From: Thiocystis violascens DSM 198
GTDB lineage: Bacteria; Pseudomonadota; Gammaproteobacteria; Chromatiales; Chromatiaceae
Length of the DNA: 64,000 nt
Direction: 5' to 3'
NCBI RefSeq assembly: GCF_000227745.2
Contig: NC_018012.1
Span: 2,017,478 to 2,081,477 of the forward strand
Shown here: piece by piece, positions 33,591 through 43,018 of the stretch
How positions within the stretch are numbered: the stretch's first letter is position 1
Layout: every line of letters begins with the position of its first letter
The notes under the pieces: model-generated
Databases searched by the model: none
What the model was told of the DNA's origin: nothing
The model's input: only the letters and a program-made list of their open reading frames with translations
Translations under genes and position numbers: made by a program

Positions 33591-34907
33591 TCATCGACCG
33601 GGTTCGCCAAGGACACGGCTCAACAGGCCCATGGACAGCACGTCACCGGGCGCGGGGACGCGAATACGCACCCGCCAGCCAGCCCCCGGCGCGACCGACA
33701 GCGCCGCGCCGTCCAGGGTTTCCATCCGCTCCAGGCAAAAATGCGTGTTGCCCTGGGGAGTCATCAGTTCCAGATCGTCGCCGACCGCGAAGCGGTTTTT
33801 CACCTCGATCTCGGCCCAACCCGACGCGCCGCCAGTCACCTCGCCCACGAAAATCCGTCGCTGGTTGCGCGAGGCGCCATCGGCATAATTCTGCAAATCG
33901 CCCGGCGCATGCCGACGATAAAAGCCCTCGGTATAGCCCCGGTTGGCGAGCCCCTCCAGAGCGGCGAGCAATTCGGGACGATACGCCCGACCGGCCAGGG
34001 CGTCGTCGATCGCGGCGCGATAGACCTGGGCGGTGCGCGCGGCATAGTAGTGCGATTTGGTGCGGCCCTCGATCTTTAGACAGTCGATCCCCATGGCCAC
34101 CAGCCGACCGACATGCTCGACCGCTTGAAGATCGCGCGAGTTGAGGATGTAGGTGCCATGCTCGTCCTCGAACACCGGTAGGTACTCGCCCGCCCGTTTG
34201 GCCTCTTCGAGCAGATAGACCTCGTCAGCGGCGGGGTGTCTGTCCTGCCCGACGGGCTCGGCGACGCCCAACCGATATTCCCAGCGGCAGGAATTGGTGC
34301 AGCTTCCCTGATTGGCATCGCGATGGTTGAAATACCCCGAGAGCAGACAGCGCCCAGAGTAGGCGATACAGAGTGCGCCGTGGACGAAGACCTCCAGTTC
34401 GATGTCGGGACAGGCGGCGCGTATCCCGGCGATCTCGTCCAGCGAAAGTTCGCGCGAGAGGATGACCCGCGACACCCCCTGCCCGGCCCAGAAACGCACG
34501 GCGGCGGCGTTGACCGTGTTGGCCTGGACCGAGAGATGGATCGGCTGCTCGGGCCACTGTTCGCGGACCATCAGAATCAACCCCGGATCCGCCATGATGA
34601 GCGCGTCCGGTCCGAGCGCAATGATCGGCGCCAGATCGTCGACGAAGGTCCGCAGCTTGGCCCCGTGGGGCATCAGATTGGCCGCGAGATAAAAACGCTT
34701 GCCCAGCGCGTGCGCCTCGGCGATCCCGAGCGCGAGGTTCGCCGCGTCGAAGTCGTTGTTGCGCACCCGCAGGCTGTAGCGCGGCAGGCCGGCGTAGACG
34801 GCATCCGCGCCATAGGCGAAGGCGTAGCGCAGATGATGGAGCGTTCCGGCTGGCGACAGGAGTTCCGGCGCGCGTCCCCCCGCAGTTCTCGACTTGGGCG
34901 TACTCAA
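33591..34907 (-). CDS. trhP: TrhP/YegQ, U32-family tRNA hydroxylation protein
   Basis: A 438-residue U32 peptidase-family protein (PELLSPAGTLHHLRYAFAYG, YAGLPRYSLRVRNNDF, EVFVHGALCIAYSGRCLLSG, NQGSCTNSCRWEY). The four Cys around CIAYSGRC and SCTNSC are the likely iron-sulfur ligands. E. coli TrhP (YegQ) takes part in prephenate-dependent 5-hydroxyuridine formation at tRNA position 34. The gene starts with TTG, overlapping the upstream ChaN-like stop by four bases (TTGA). That unusual start is supported by this coupling. Confidence 0.92.
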   Translation of the reverse strand: MSTPKSRTAGGRAPELLSPAGTLHHLRYAFAYGADAVYAGLPRYSLRVRNNDFDAANLALGIAEAHALGKRFYLAANLMPHGAKLRTFVDDLAPIIALGPDALIMADPGLILMVREQWPEQPIHLSVQANTVNAAAVRFWAGQGVSRVILSRELSLDEIAGIRAACPDIELEVFVHGALCIAYSGRCLLSGYFNHRDANQGSCTNSCRWEYRLGVAEPVGQDRHPAADEVYLLEEAKRAGEYLPVFEDEHGTYILNSRDLQAVEHVGRLVAMGIDCLKIEGRTKSHYYAARTAQVYRAAIDDALAGRAYRPELLAALEGLANRGYTEGFYRRHAPGDLQNYADGASRNQRRIFVGEVTGGASGWAEIEVKNRFAVGDDLELMTPQGNTHFCLERMETLDGAALSVAPGAGWRVRIRVPAPGDVLSMGLLSRVLGEPGR

Positions 34908-36079
34908 TGCAGTTCGACCAGGAATGTCAGGCGTTCGTCACCGCCGATCAGGCGTTTGCGTTCAATCTCGACCGGCAGGGTCTGGCCCGGCTGACTGTCG
35001 ACCAGCGCGATGCGGATATCCGCATAATTGGCGATGGGCGCCCCGCCCACCCGCACGATCCGGTCGCCCTCCGCCAGCCCCGCGATCTTCGCCCCGCTCT
35101 CGTCGCCGAAGCCTTTGACCAGCACCCCGTTTCCACTGGTTTCGTTGTCGAGCATCACGCCCAAAAGGCCGCCAGACGGCAGTTCGACCGGCTGCGGATA
35201 GAGAAAAAAGTCAGCCGCCCCTGGATCCGGACTACGATTGGCGCCATTGAGCAGAATGGCCGAAGGAACTGGCTGACGGCGCAGGAGCCGTTGCGGGATG
35301 CCCTGCCCGTATTCGAGGTGCCCGGATCCCGCCAGCACAATCAGCGTGCACTCGGAGTCGTCGGCGAGCACCCTCGCGGCGCGTTCGGCCATTCCCTCGT
35401 CCCAGAGCAACTGGACCTCCAGAAAATGTTCGAGATCGCGTTGCTGCTCGGCGGGATGGAGTTTGAAGACGGACTCCACGCGCTGCCGATAGGCGGGATC
35501 GTCGCGGTCGATCTCGGTTGGGATCCGCGCGCGTTCCTCCTCGGTGAGTCCAGCGATGCCGACATCACCGACCTTGGCCGTCAACTCCGACGCCAGATTC
35601 AGCGCGATCACCGGGATGCGCTGCTCGCGGGCGAATTGCAGGATCGGACGGTAGAGTCGATAGTCGTAACGCCAGCGATCGAAATACTGCGTCCGGCGCA
35701 GAAACTCCGCTTCCGGGATGGTTCCGGCGATGTAGGCGTCGAGATCGGCCTGAAAGGGCTGCTGGAAAAACTCCATACCGATAGCGAGCCTGCGCCCGCG
35801 CGCATGCAAACCCTGGATGACGGCCAGCTGATTGAGATGGTCTTCGTAGCGATCATGACTTTCGCCGACGAAAATCACACGACGATCAGTGAGTCGATCC
35901 AGCAGCGCTTCCATGTTGGTGAGCGACGAGAGATCCAGCACCCGACTCTCGGTGTGCGGTATCCCGGTCGACACCGGAGGATGAGCGACCGGCCCGGTCG
36001 CGGCGGATTGGGCAAGCGCGAGTGTGCCGAATAGAAGCAGCGGCGCGCCGGTCAGGATGGATGGAGACGGATGTGGCAT
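34904..36079 (-). CDS. ChaN-like heme-binding/TIKI-fold protein with PDZ domain
   Basis: A 391-residue exported protein. A signal peptide is seen at residues about 1-26. The ChaN domain (LTNMEALLDRLTDRRVIFVG, ESHDRYEDHLNQLAVI, MEFFQQPFQADLDAYIAG) covers about 50-270, with the G-E-S-H-D and later GSGHLEYGQGIP motifs. A PDZ domain closes the protein (SGAKIAGLAEGDRIVRVGGA, IANYADIRIALVDSQPGQT). ChaN proteins bind heme and are linked to iron uptake; PDZ fusions suggest interaction with membrane partners. The start at 36079 is preferred because GGGGGAAC precedes it. Translationally coupled to trhP. Confidence 0.88.
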   Translation of the reverse strand: MPHPSPSILTGAPLLLFGTLALAQSAATGPVAHPPVSTGIPHTESRVLDLSSLTNMEALLDRLTDRRVIFVGESHDRYEDHLNQLAVIQGLHARGRRLAIGMEFFQQPFQADLDAYIAGTIPEAEFLRRTQYFDRWRYDYRLYRPILQFAREQRIPVIALNLASELTAKVGDVGIAGLTEEERARIPTEIDRDDPAYRQRVESVFKLHPAEQQRDLEHFLEVQLLWDEGMAERAARVLADDSECTLIVLAGSGHLEYGQGIPQRLLRRQPVPSAILLNGANRSPDPGAADFFLYPQPVELPSGGLLGVMLDNETSGNGVLVKGFGDESGAKIAGLAEGDRIVRVGGAPIANYADIRIALVDSQPGQTLPVEIERKRLIGGDERLTFLVELH

Positions 36080-36284
36080 CGAGTTCCCCCGGTGATGTGT
36101 CATTGCATTTTGTGCAAGGGCGATCCAGAGGGTGTCAGTCATGGCGCCCCCATGCCCTCTCGTGAATCCGGATAATAATCGTCATCGAGGATGCGCACCG
36201 CCGGATAAGGACATTCGCGAGGATAAAATCTCCGACGGGGGAAACATCGAGCAACCTTGTCACGATTCTATTCCGCAACGAGCC

Positions 36285-36310
36285 CAAGCCTGTCCCGAGC
36301 CCCGTCGAAG
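36285..36310. repeat. RPE/REP-like repeat fragment
   Basis: The string AAGCCTGTCCCGAGCCCCGT followed by CGAAGG resembles the core of the 60158-60252 repeat and the copy inside miaB. Only part of the unit is present. Confidence 0.5.
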
Positions 36311-36386
36311 GTGTGGTTTCCGGAACAACTCGGCCTCAATTGAATCTTGATCGCCGTACCGGCCAACCCGCATCGGACTGCCATCC

Positions 36387-36468
36387 GGGATCGCCGAGTT
36401 GTACTCGGTCTCCTGGACGTCAAGCCAGCGCGGGGCGCCAACGCGCCGACTGCAAGTCGGCGATCCCA
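36387..36468. repeat. GGGATCGCCGA palindromic repeat
   Basis: The ends GGGATCGCCGA and TCGGCGATCCC are inverted copies. The interior has GAGTTGTACTCGG and GACTGCAAGTCGG hairpins and a GCCAGCGCGGGGCGCC core. The same elements appear in the opposite orientation at 48030-48103. Confidence 0.75.
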
Positions 36469-36543
36469 GGCCGGGAAGTGCCGCTCCACCTCTGGGATGG
36501 GCGAGTCCATCAACCACAGTTCATCCTTAGGAATCGATACCCT

Positions 36544-38628
36544 ATGCCTAAACCGCCCACCCTCGCCGCCGCGCTCGCCTTCGCCGTCCTTTTTTCGATC
36601 CTGACGCCAAGCGTCGCGCTCGCCGCGACACCCTCCATCCAGCACGGGCTGGAGGTCCGGATCGACCCCGCGTCCGGCACGCTGACCGTTCAGGATCAGA
36701 TGGGGCTGCCCGACGGCGAAAGCGAGTGGCTGTTGCTGCTGCACGCCGGCCTGGATCCAAAGGTGATCGCGGGCGATGCCGAACTGATTCCGGCGGGCGA
36801 TTTCGAGCATCTGACCCGCTATCGTCTCCGCCGCCGCGCGCCTGGCCCGGTGACCTTGAGCTATGGCGGGCGCATCCGCCACGGCCTGGAACGCATCGAC
36901 GAGGGCATGGGCCGCGCACGTCAGTGGTCGCTCGGAACCATCGACCCCAACGGCGTCTTTCTCGACGGCAACAGCGGCTGGTATCCGCGCATCCCCGACC
37001 GGCTGCACACCTTTCGACTCCAGGTGCGACTCCCCGAGGGCTGGACGGCGGTCTCTCAAGGCGGCGGTCCGGGCGCGCCTGAGACGGGACTGTCCACCTG
37101 GTCCGAAACCCAGCCCCAGGACAACATCTATCTGATCGCCGCGCCCTTTCGACTCTATCGCAAACCAGCCGAGGGTTTCGAGGCCCAGGTCTATCTGCGT
37201 CGCCCCGACGACGCACTGGCCCAAACCTATCTGGACGCGACCGCCAAGTATGTCGCGCTCTACTCGGACCTGATCGGCCCCTACCCCTTCGCGAAATTCG
37301 CCCTGGTCGAAAACTTTTGGGAGACCGGTTACGGCATGCCGTCCTTCACCCTGCTGGGACCGAGCGTCATCCGACTGCCCTTTATCGTCGACACCTCCTA
37401 TCCGCACGAGATCCTGCACAACTGGTGGGGCAATGGGGTCTATGTGGATTATGCAAGTGGCAACTGGAGCGAGGGGCTGACCAACTATCTGGCGGATTAC
37501 TGGCTGAAGGAGCGGGTTGGACAGGGTGCCGAGTACCGTCGCGAGACGCTGAAAAGCTTCGCGGACTATGTGCGCGACGGCAAGGATTTTCCGCTGACCG
37601 AATTTCGCGGACGCCACGGAACGGCCTCCCAGGCGATCGGCTACGGCAAGGGCGCGATGTTGTTTCACATGCTCAGGAAGCAACTCGGAGACGAGACGTT
37701 CAACCAGGGTCTGCGCCGCTTTTATGCCGAGAACCGTTGGCGTGCGGCCAGTTACGCCGATCTGCAACAGGCTTTCGAGGCGGTCGGCGCGGGCGATCTG
37801 CAAGCCTTTTTCGCGGCCTGGACGACCCGGCCCGGCGCGCCGCGACTCGCGCTGACGGAGGTTCGACTCACCCCGAGCGGCGAGGAATACCGGATCACCG
37901 GCAGGATCGAACAAATCCAGTCGGCGCCCCCTTTCCCGCTTCAGGTTCCGGTCGTCATCCACCGGCACGCGAGCGATCCGATGACGCTGATCGTCGAGAG
38001 CGACGAACGATCAACCCCATTTGACATCACGCTGGCATCGGCGCCGGAACGGCTCGCCGTCGATCCGGCCTTCGATGTCTTCCGCGATCTGCTTCCCGGC
38101 GAAACGCCGGTCACGCTCGGCAATCTCTTCGGCGCGGACCGGGGGCTGATTCTGCTGCCTTCCGCCGCGCCAGCGCCACTCCTGGACGCTTATCGACAAC
38201 TTGCCGAAACCTGGCGACAGGGCCATCCGGCGTGGCGTCTCCAATTGGATCGCGAGGTCTCCGAACTGCCGGATGACCGCCCCCTCTGGCTGCTGGGATG
38301 GGAAAACCGCCATCTCGGAACCTTCGCGTCGGAAGCGCCCGATTTCACGCTCGACGCCGCCGAGAACCATCTTCGGATCGGCGACAACCCGCTGGATGTC
38401 ACGGACAGCCCGATCCTGACCCGCTGGCGCGGCCACCAGCCGCTGGCCTGGCTGGCGACTAAGGATGCCGCCGCCCTACCCGCGCTCGCCCGCAAGCTGC
38501 CCCATTATGGCAAATACAGCTATCTGACGTTCACCGGTACCGAGGCGACGAACCAACTCAAGGGGCAATGGCCCACGGGCGATTCGGCGCTCGTCCATTG
38601 GTTCGGAGCCACACCGCGCCCAGAGTGA
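36544..38628 (+). CDS. M1-type metallopeptidase, exported
   Basis: A 694-residue protein with a signal peptide (LAAALAFAVLFSILTPSVALA). The gluzincin motif is HEILHNWWGNGVYVDYASGN followed by WSEGLTNYLADYW: H-E-x-x-H plus the downstream Glu as third zinc ligand. The N-terminal part is beta-rich as in M1 aminopeptidases, but the substrate-recognition GxMEN motif is replaced by ETGYGMPSFTLLG. The final 200 residues (residue about 490 on) are an extra beta and Rossmann-like region with no assigned function. It acts in the periplasm or at the membrane. Substrate unknown. Confidence 0.87.
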   Translation: MPKPPTLAAALAFAVLFSILTPSVALAATPSIQHGLEVRIDPASGTLTVQDQMGLPDGESEWLLLLHAGLDPKVIAGDAELIPAGDFEHLTRYRLRRRAPGPVTLSYGGRIRHGLERIDEGMGRARQWSLGTIDPNGVFLDGNSGWYPRIPDRLHTFRLQVRLPEGWTAVSQGGGPGAPETGLSTWSETQPQDNIYLIAAPFRLYRKPAEGFEAQVYLRRPDDALAQTYLDATAKYVALYSDLIGPYPFAKFALVENFWETGYGMPSFTLLGPSVIRLPFIVDTSYPHEILHNWWGNGVYVDYASGNWSEGLTNYLADYWLKERVGQGAEYRRETLKSFADYVRDGKDFPLTEFRGRHGTASQAIGYGKGAMLFHMLRKQLGDETFNQGLRRFYAENRWRAASYADLQQAFEAVGAGDLQAFFAAWTTRPGAPRLALTEVRLTPSGEEYRITGRIEQIQSAPPFPLQVPVVIHRHASDPMTLIVESDERSTPFDITLASAPERLAVDPAFDVFRDLLPGETPVTLGNLFGADRGLILLPSAAPAPLLDAYRQLAETWRQGHPAWRLQLDREVSELPDDRPLWLLGWENRHLGTFASEAPDFTLDAAENHLRIGDNPLDVTDSPILTRWRGHQPLAWLATKDAAALPALARKLPHYGKYSYLTFTGTEATNQLKGQWPTGDSALVHWFGATPRPE

Positions 38629-38825
38629 AAATCCAGCGCGCGGTCGTGTCAGCCGAGATCGGCATGCTCTCGGTGCGTTCCCGCTCGACCTTCCAGAGGC
38701 GCTTCATCCGTCTTGCATGCCCGCAAAATACATGGGAATTCCCGACTGCGAAGCTCTGTCGTCTGTACTAATCTTTTTTTGCATCGTCAATACGCGCGCC
38801 AGGCCGGTTCATCAAGGAGGAGCCA

Positions 38826-38972
38826 ATGTCCAAGCCACTTGTCACAGCGACCTTTCTCATGATCCTGACGGCGACTCTGCTTGCCGCCAGTTCGTTCGCG
38901 CGTGATCAGCCCATCGCCTCCCGTCTGGATGGGTGGGGACAGCATCATCACGCCATCGCCACAACCCGGTAG
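38826..38972 (+). CDS. Small secreted peptide, 48 residues
   Basis: ATG 38826 is preceded by AAGGAGGAG, a very strong ribosome binding site at ideal spacing. The peptide begins MSKPLVTATFLMILTATLLA, a signal sequence likely cleaved after SFA. It leaves a mature piece of about 23 residues (RDQPIASRLDGWGQHHHAIA and a short end). No family recognised. The OsmC gene starts 14 bases after its stop, so both are probably one transcript. The His cluster could bind metal, but that is a guess. Confidence 0.7.
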   Translation: MSKPLVTATFLMILTATLLAASSFARDQPIASRLDGWGQHHHAIATTR

Positions 38973-38985
38973 AGAGATCAACACC

Positions 38986-39552
38986 ATGAACACGCAAGAT
39001 CAGACAACCCGGATCAACGGTCTCGACCAGGCGCAAATGGTTCAGACGATCGATGCCATCAAGGAAACGCCGTCGCTGGCCCGATTCCAGTTCCGCGCGC
39101 GCAACACCTGGATCGATGGCGGAGAAAATCGTTCGACGATCCAGGATTTCTACGGCGCCGGACGCGAGGACGACTCTCGGACAACGCCATTCCAGTTCAC
39201 GAATGGCGAACCGCCCGTGCTGCTGGGCGCGAACGAGGGCGCCAATCCGGTGGAGTTTCTGCTCCACGCGCTGGCCGGCTGCGTGACCACAACCTTCATC
39301 CTGCATGCGGCCGCGCGCGGGATTCAGATCCGCGAGTTGGCCACCGAACTGGATGGCGACATCGATTTGCAGGGGTTACTTGGGCTCGACGAAACGGTCT
39401 CTCCCGGCTACGAGCAAATCCGGATCAAGATGCACGTCCAAGCGGATTGCACCGATCAGGAACTGGATGACCTGATGGCGTATTCACGGGAACACTCCCC
39501 CGTGTGCAACACCGTTTGCCGTCCGGTGCCGGTGACAGTCACGCGCGCTTAG
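38986..39552 (+). CDS. OsmC-family protein
   Basis: A 188-residue OsmC/Ohr-fold protein. The first reactive Cys is in VEFLLHALAGCVTTTFILHA and the second in YSREHSPVCNTVCRPVPVTV. Family members reduce organic hydroperoxides with lipoyl or thiol donors. This one is of the longer type with an extra N-terminal segment of about 40 residues (TTRINGLDQAQMVQTIDAIK) and a third Cys in NTVC. The start at 38986 (MNTQDQ) fits the gene spacing. Confidence 0.88.
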   Translation: MNTQDQTTRINGLDQAQMVQTIDAIKETPSLARFQFRARNTWIDGGENRSTIQDFYGAGREDDSRTTPFQFTNGEPPVLLGANEGANPVEFLLHALAGCVTTTFILHAAARGIQIRELATELDGDIDLQGLLGLDETVSPGYEQIRIKMHVQADCTDQELDDLMAYSREHSPVCNTVCRPVPVTVTRA

Positions 39553-39587
39553 GCGAGTTCCGGGAAATCTTCTAACGGAATCAAGGC

Positions 39588-39690
39588 TTTTAATGGACAG
39601 GATTCACAGGATTTCGCAGGATGAACAGGATTTATATAGCTCCGCTTTAATCCTGCCAATATTGAAGAATCCTGATAGTTCTGCCCAATT
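39588..39690. repeat. AGGATT-type extragenic palindromic repeat (second copy)
   Basis: GGACAGGATTCACAGGATTT and later ATGAACAGGATTT pair with AATCCTGCCAAT and GAATCCTGATAGTTCTGCCC. It is the same family as 15541-15660. It borders a TPR-gene fragment whose reading frame is already broken by a stop just downstream. Confidence 0.7.
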
Positions 39691-39720
39691 CCGGAGCTTA
39701 AGGAGGCGGCGCGTTCGTTC

Positions 39721-40432
39721 CAGTAGGCTCAGGCCCTGGATCCGGACTGCGCCATGTGCTATTGGGGCGAGGCGCTAATGTTCGGACCCAATATCAATGC
39801 CGGGATGGATGCCGCCGACAATCCACGCGCCTATGAAGCCACGCAACAGGCGCTGGCCTTGGCGCCCAAGGCGAGCGAGCGTGAACACGCCTATATCGAG
39901 GCATTAGCGAAACGCTATGCCAAGGAGCCTCCGGACGACCGCGGCCCGCTGGATCTGGCCTACGCGGAGGCGATGGGCGCGGTCGCTCAACGCTTCCCGG
40001 ACGATCCGGACGCGGCCAGTCTCTACGCCGAGGCGCTGATGGACACCATGCCCTGGGCGTATTGGGAACCCGATGGCTCGCCCAAGCCGACGACCGTCAC
40101 CCTGCTCGCGACCCTGGAATCCGTGCTGGCGGTCCATCCCGACCATCCGCTCGCCAATCATCTCTATATCCACGCGGTCGAGAAGGTCCATCCCGAGCGC
40201 GGCGTCGTCGCCGCCGACAGGCTACGAGATATGGTCCCCGGCGCCGGTCATCTGGTGCATATGCCCGGACACATCTATTTCCTGGCGGCGGCGAGTTTCA
40301 TCGGGGACGGCGACAAGGCCCTGCCGGCAGCCCTCCATATCCGCCACCATCAGGATCCAAAACTCATGCGTCAGCCGGGCTACGCGACCCTCCAGCACTA
40401 CTGGTCGATGCCGCTCATAAAAACCCACTCAA
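39721..40432 (+). pseudogene. TPR-like protein fragment, both ends lost
   Basis: The frame reads AQALDPDCAMCYWGEALMFG, then NPRAYEATQQALALAPKASE, DPDAASLYAEALMDTMPWAY and HLVHMPGHIYFLAAASF, typical of a large family of TPR-like proteins. A TAG (39724-39726) interrupts the frame before AQALDPDC, and the normal 5' half is missing beyond the adjacent repeat. After HYWSMPLIK (about 40432) the family similarity stops, 85 bases before an IS701-type element. The open frame from 39754 or so could still make about 247 residues, but without a start region or end. Confidence 0.7.
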
Positions 40433-40516
40433 ATCCAATCGATCTGAGCGAATCTATTCACGCCGTCAACACCAGGGTAGTGCCCTTCTCTATATGATTT
40501 CACGAATGAGCTTTAA

Positions 40517-42036
40517 TTCTACTTTGTTAGCTTGACATAAGCTTATGATTTTCAAATATTATTTTCAGGGAAAATTTTATTTGGAAATGGCAGATCATGG
40601 CTAACGCGATTGGTAGCGAAACCGATGCGATGTTAAAAAACATGGTTGGTAACCTCTCCGCTCATCTGGAGGATTATCACGAATTTTTTCAAAACGAAAC
40701 AGCTGATGGTCATGAACTGAGTCGAGCTTACATCATGGGTCTTCTCAAAACTGAAGCCGGAAAACGGAATCTCGAACGCATCAACGAAGAAATTGATGTG
40801 TCCGGTGGTGATGGTTATCAACGGATCCAACAGTTCATCACAGATTCACCGTGGTCGGCGGGAAACCTCATCGGTGCGATCGCCCAAGACACCTCAAGTC
40901 TGTATGCGAATCAGCCGAATTATCGCGGTCGGGATGTCGGCTACATCATTGATGAGTCAGCGCATCTCAAGAAAGGCAAGTATTCCGTTGGCGTCGCGCG
41001 GCAATATGCCGGTGTCATTGGTAAGGTTGAGAATTGCCAGGTGGGCGTTTATGCCAGCTTAGTTTGGGAATCACAGAGCACGTTAATTAATGAGCGGTTG
41101 TTCCTTCCAACGTCCTGGACCGCTGATTTAAAGCGATGTGACCAAGCGGGTATTCCTGAAGAGGCACGTCAGTTTAAAACGAAGATCGAACTCGCACTGG
41201 AGATGATTCAATCCGATCTGGCGGCGGGCGTAGACATTGGTTGGGTGGGCGGTGATGGCCTGTACGGACACGGGTTAGAGCTTGGTGTTTCTTTAGATAA
41301 CATAGGGTTAAATTTTCTGCTTGATGTTCATTGCGATCAGATGATCTATCCCCTCAAACCCATTCTATCGGTTCCGGAATCCGCTGGGCGAGGACGAAAG
41401 CCAACCAAACTTCAAGCTGATCGCGACCCCACGCAAGTGAGATGGTATGCCGACCATCTTTATCCTTTCCAATGGCGCACGATGGCCGTTCGCAATGGGG
41501 CCAAAGGGCCGATCACGCTGTCCGTTCATACCGCTCCCGTGTGGGTTTGGGATGGCAAGTCGGAGCGCGTGACCGAGCGGGTATTGGTCATCAGCCGAAA
41601 TCACGCGGACAACAAGATCAAATACTCACTCAGTAATGTCGATTATCGGAGCACCCCGATCGAAAGGCTGGCTTACATGCAAGCACAGCGCTATTGGGTT
41701 GAACGGGCATTTCAAGAAGCCAAAAGCGAATTAGGAATGTCAGATTATCAAGTCAGAAAATGGAATGCCTGGCACCACCATATGGCGCTGGTGATGTTGT
41801 CGCTGTCCTTTATTGTTAAAGAGCGTCTTTTGCACAAAACCGATTATCCATTGGTGAGTTGCCGTGATCTTCGGCTTCTCATCATCGCTTTACTACTCAA
41901 CGATCCGGATGCGGTCGAAAAAAGAATCCAGCAAATGCGGGTCAGGCATGAGCAAAGGCGCAAGGATATCGAGCGTTATTACAAGCTGACCGCGACGGGA
42001 TAGTCAATGCGTTTGAATTAAAGTAACAAAGTAGAA
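40517..42036 (+). mobile_element. IS701-type insertion sequence
   Basis: A transposase gene flanked by perfect 13-bp inverted repeats TTCTACTTTGTTA (40517-40529) and TAACAAAGTAGAA (42024-42036). The 4-bp flanks are TTAA on the left and CTAA on the right, both fitting the Y-T-N-R target of IS701 but not identical. The missing exact duplication suggests divergence or recombination after insertion. Total about 1520 bp. GC content is lower than in neighbouring genes. Confidence 0.8.
40597..42003 (+). CDS. IS701-family transposase
   Basis: A 468-residue DDE transposase. VGYIIDESAHLKKGKYSVGV holds the first Asp. VGVARQYAGVIGKVENCQVG is the family hallmark. VGGDGLYGHGLELGVSL includes the second Asp. 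YWVERAFQEAKSELGMSDYQ carries the catalytic Glu, followed by VRKWNAWHHHMAL. It is full length and uninterrupted, so mobility is possible. Codon use is more AT-rich than the host genes around it. Confidence 0.9.
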   Translation: MANAIGSETDAMLKNMVGNLSAHLEDYHEFFQNETADGHELSRAYIMGLLKTEAGKRNLERINEEIDVSGGDGYQRIQQFITDSPWSAGNLIGAIAQDTSSLYANQPNYRGRDVGYIIDESAHLKKGKYSVGVARQYAGVIGKVENCQVGVYASLVWESQSTLINERLFLPTSWTADLKRCDQAGIPEEARQFKTKIELALEMIQSDLAAGVDIGWVGGDGLYGHGLELGVSLDNIGLNFLLDVHCDQMIYPLKPILSVPESAGRGRKPTKLQADRDPTQVRWYADHLYPFQWRTMAVRNGAKGPITLSVHTAPVWVWDGKSERVTERVLVISRNHADNKIKYSLSNVDYRSTPIERLAYMQAQRYWVERAFQEAKSELGMSDYQVRKWNAWHHHMALVMLSLSFIVKERLLHKTDYPLVSCRDLRLLIIALLLNDPDAVEKRIQQMRVRHEQRRKDIERYYKLTATG

Positions 42037-42972
42037 CTAACCAGCAGTAAAAAGTCGCTTGCGCCATATTTTTTGCCGTATACCTACGAGGCTTATGAGG
42101 CCAACGCTCAGTAAAGGAAGTACGGAGGGCTCAGGTACTATTCTCGCTTGAAGGTATAAATGTGCTTCATCCTTGAACGTTATGTTAACGGTCTGGCCTT
42201 CTGGAAAATTGCTTGCATCAATAAGATAATTAAACGTCCCGGTCAATTCGAAACTCTCAGGAGTGCCCGACATGGCCAACCAATCAGAGTACGACGGCAA
42301 CAGATCCTCCTCCATTTTTGTGATATCTACACTAAATATCTCCTGGAACGCTCCACCGTTTATGCTCATGTAATGCAAAAATTCTATGCCATATTCTATT
42401 AGAGGATCTGAACAATTAATACCGCAATACGCACCATCATTTTGGGCGCTCGCAGCAGCTTCGGCATATGCACTGTCTGGATTTGGTCCGTCACTTACTT
42501 GCTGAGAGTCGAAATCCCCATTTGCTGATGCTGTTACAAGAGAATCTGCCCAGAAACTGCTATTCTGGTTGAGATTGTTCACCTGAAGCCATTTAACCCA
42601 CCATGGCGCTTGGATTGGAGCACCAGGCAATCCCAGCGGCGGGGCTGCACCTGGGCCGATCCCAAAAACCCCACCTTGATAATTGAAGAAGAGGCCAAAA
42701 GGAAACGAAACTTGGATATAGCCCCCACCGACCCCGGTGACAGCCACAGTGTAGTTTATGTTGCCGCCAGGATCAGGAGTATCAAAGGTGGACCTTGCCA
42801 GGCCCGCTTCCTCATCATTCCATCCAACGATAAGAGCCCCACCTATTTCTGTTCCATCTGTGCTGGAAAAAGTCGAACCGACCGTGTCAGCAAACCATAT
42901 GCCGGCAGCGAATGCAGATGTATTAATTGACGCCAAACAAGAAAATACCAAAATTGCTATATTGCGATTCAT
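42037..42972 (-). CDS. PEP-CTERM sorting-domain protein
   Basis: A 311-residue exported protein with a signal peptide (IAILVFSCLASINTSAFAAG). The C-terminal PEP-CTERM tail has VPEPSVLPLLSVGLISLVGI, then a basic end (RQKIWRKRLFTAG). Such tails are cut by the exosortase XrtA/EpsH, linking the protein to exopolysaccharide export; that gene is not in the window. The middle is beta-rich and of unknown function. The stop codon TAG sits immediately next to the IS701 end, so the last codons and stop may have been altered by the insertion. GC is lower than neighbours, hinting at horizontal transfer. Confidence 0.85.
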   Translation of the reverse strand: MNRNIAILVFSCLASINTSAFAAGIWFADTVGSTFSSTDGTEIGGALIVGWNDEEAGLARSTFDTPDPGGNINYTVAVTGVGGGYIQVSFPFGLFFNYQGGVFGIGPGAAPPLGLPGAPIQAPWWVKWLQVNNLNQNSSFWADSLVTASANGDFDSQQVSDGPNPDSAYAEAAASAQNDGAYCGINCSDPLIEYGIEFLHYMSINGGAFQEIFSVDITKMEEDLLPSYSDWLAMSGTPESFELTGTFNYLIDASNFPEGQTVNITFKDEAHLYLQARIVPEPSVLPLLSVGLISLVGIRQKIWRKRLFTAG

Positions 42973-43018
42973 TAGATTTTCTCCAAAATTTGGTGGATCT
43001 GAAATAGCACAACAGTGA

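Larger units (their letters stand above)
36080..36543. other. Intergenic region with two repeat families
   Basis: About 464 bases between the divergent ChaN-like gene and the M1-type peptidase gene. It contains a short RPE-like piece at 36285-36310 and the palindromic repeat at 36387-36468. Frames through this region have no recognisable product. Confidence 0.6.
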
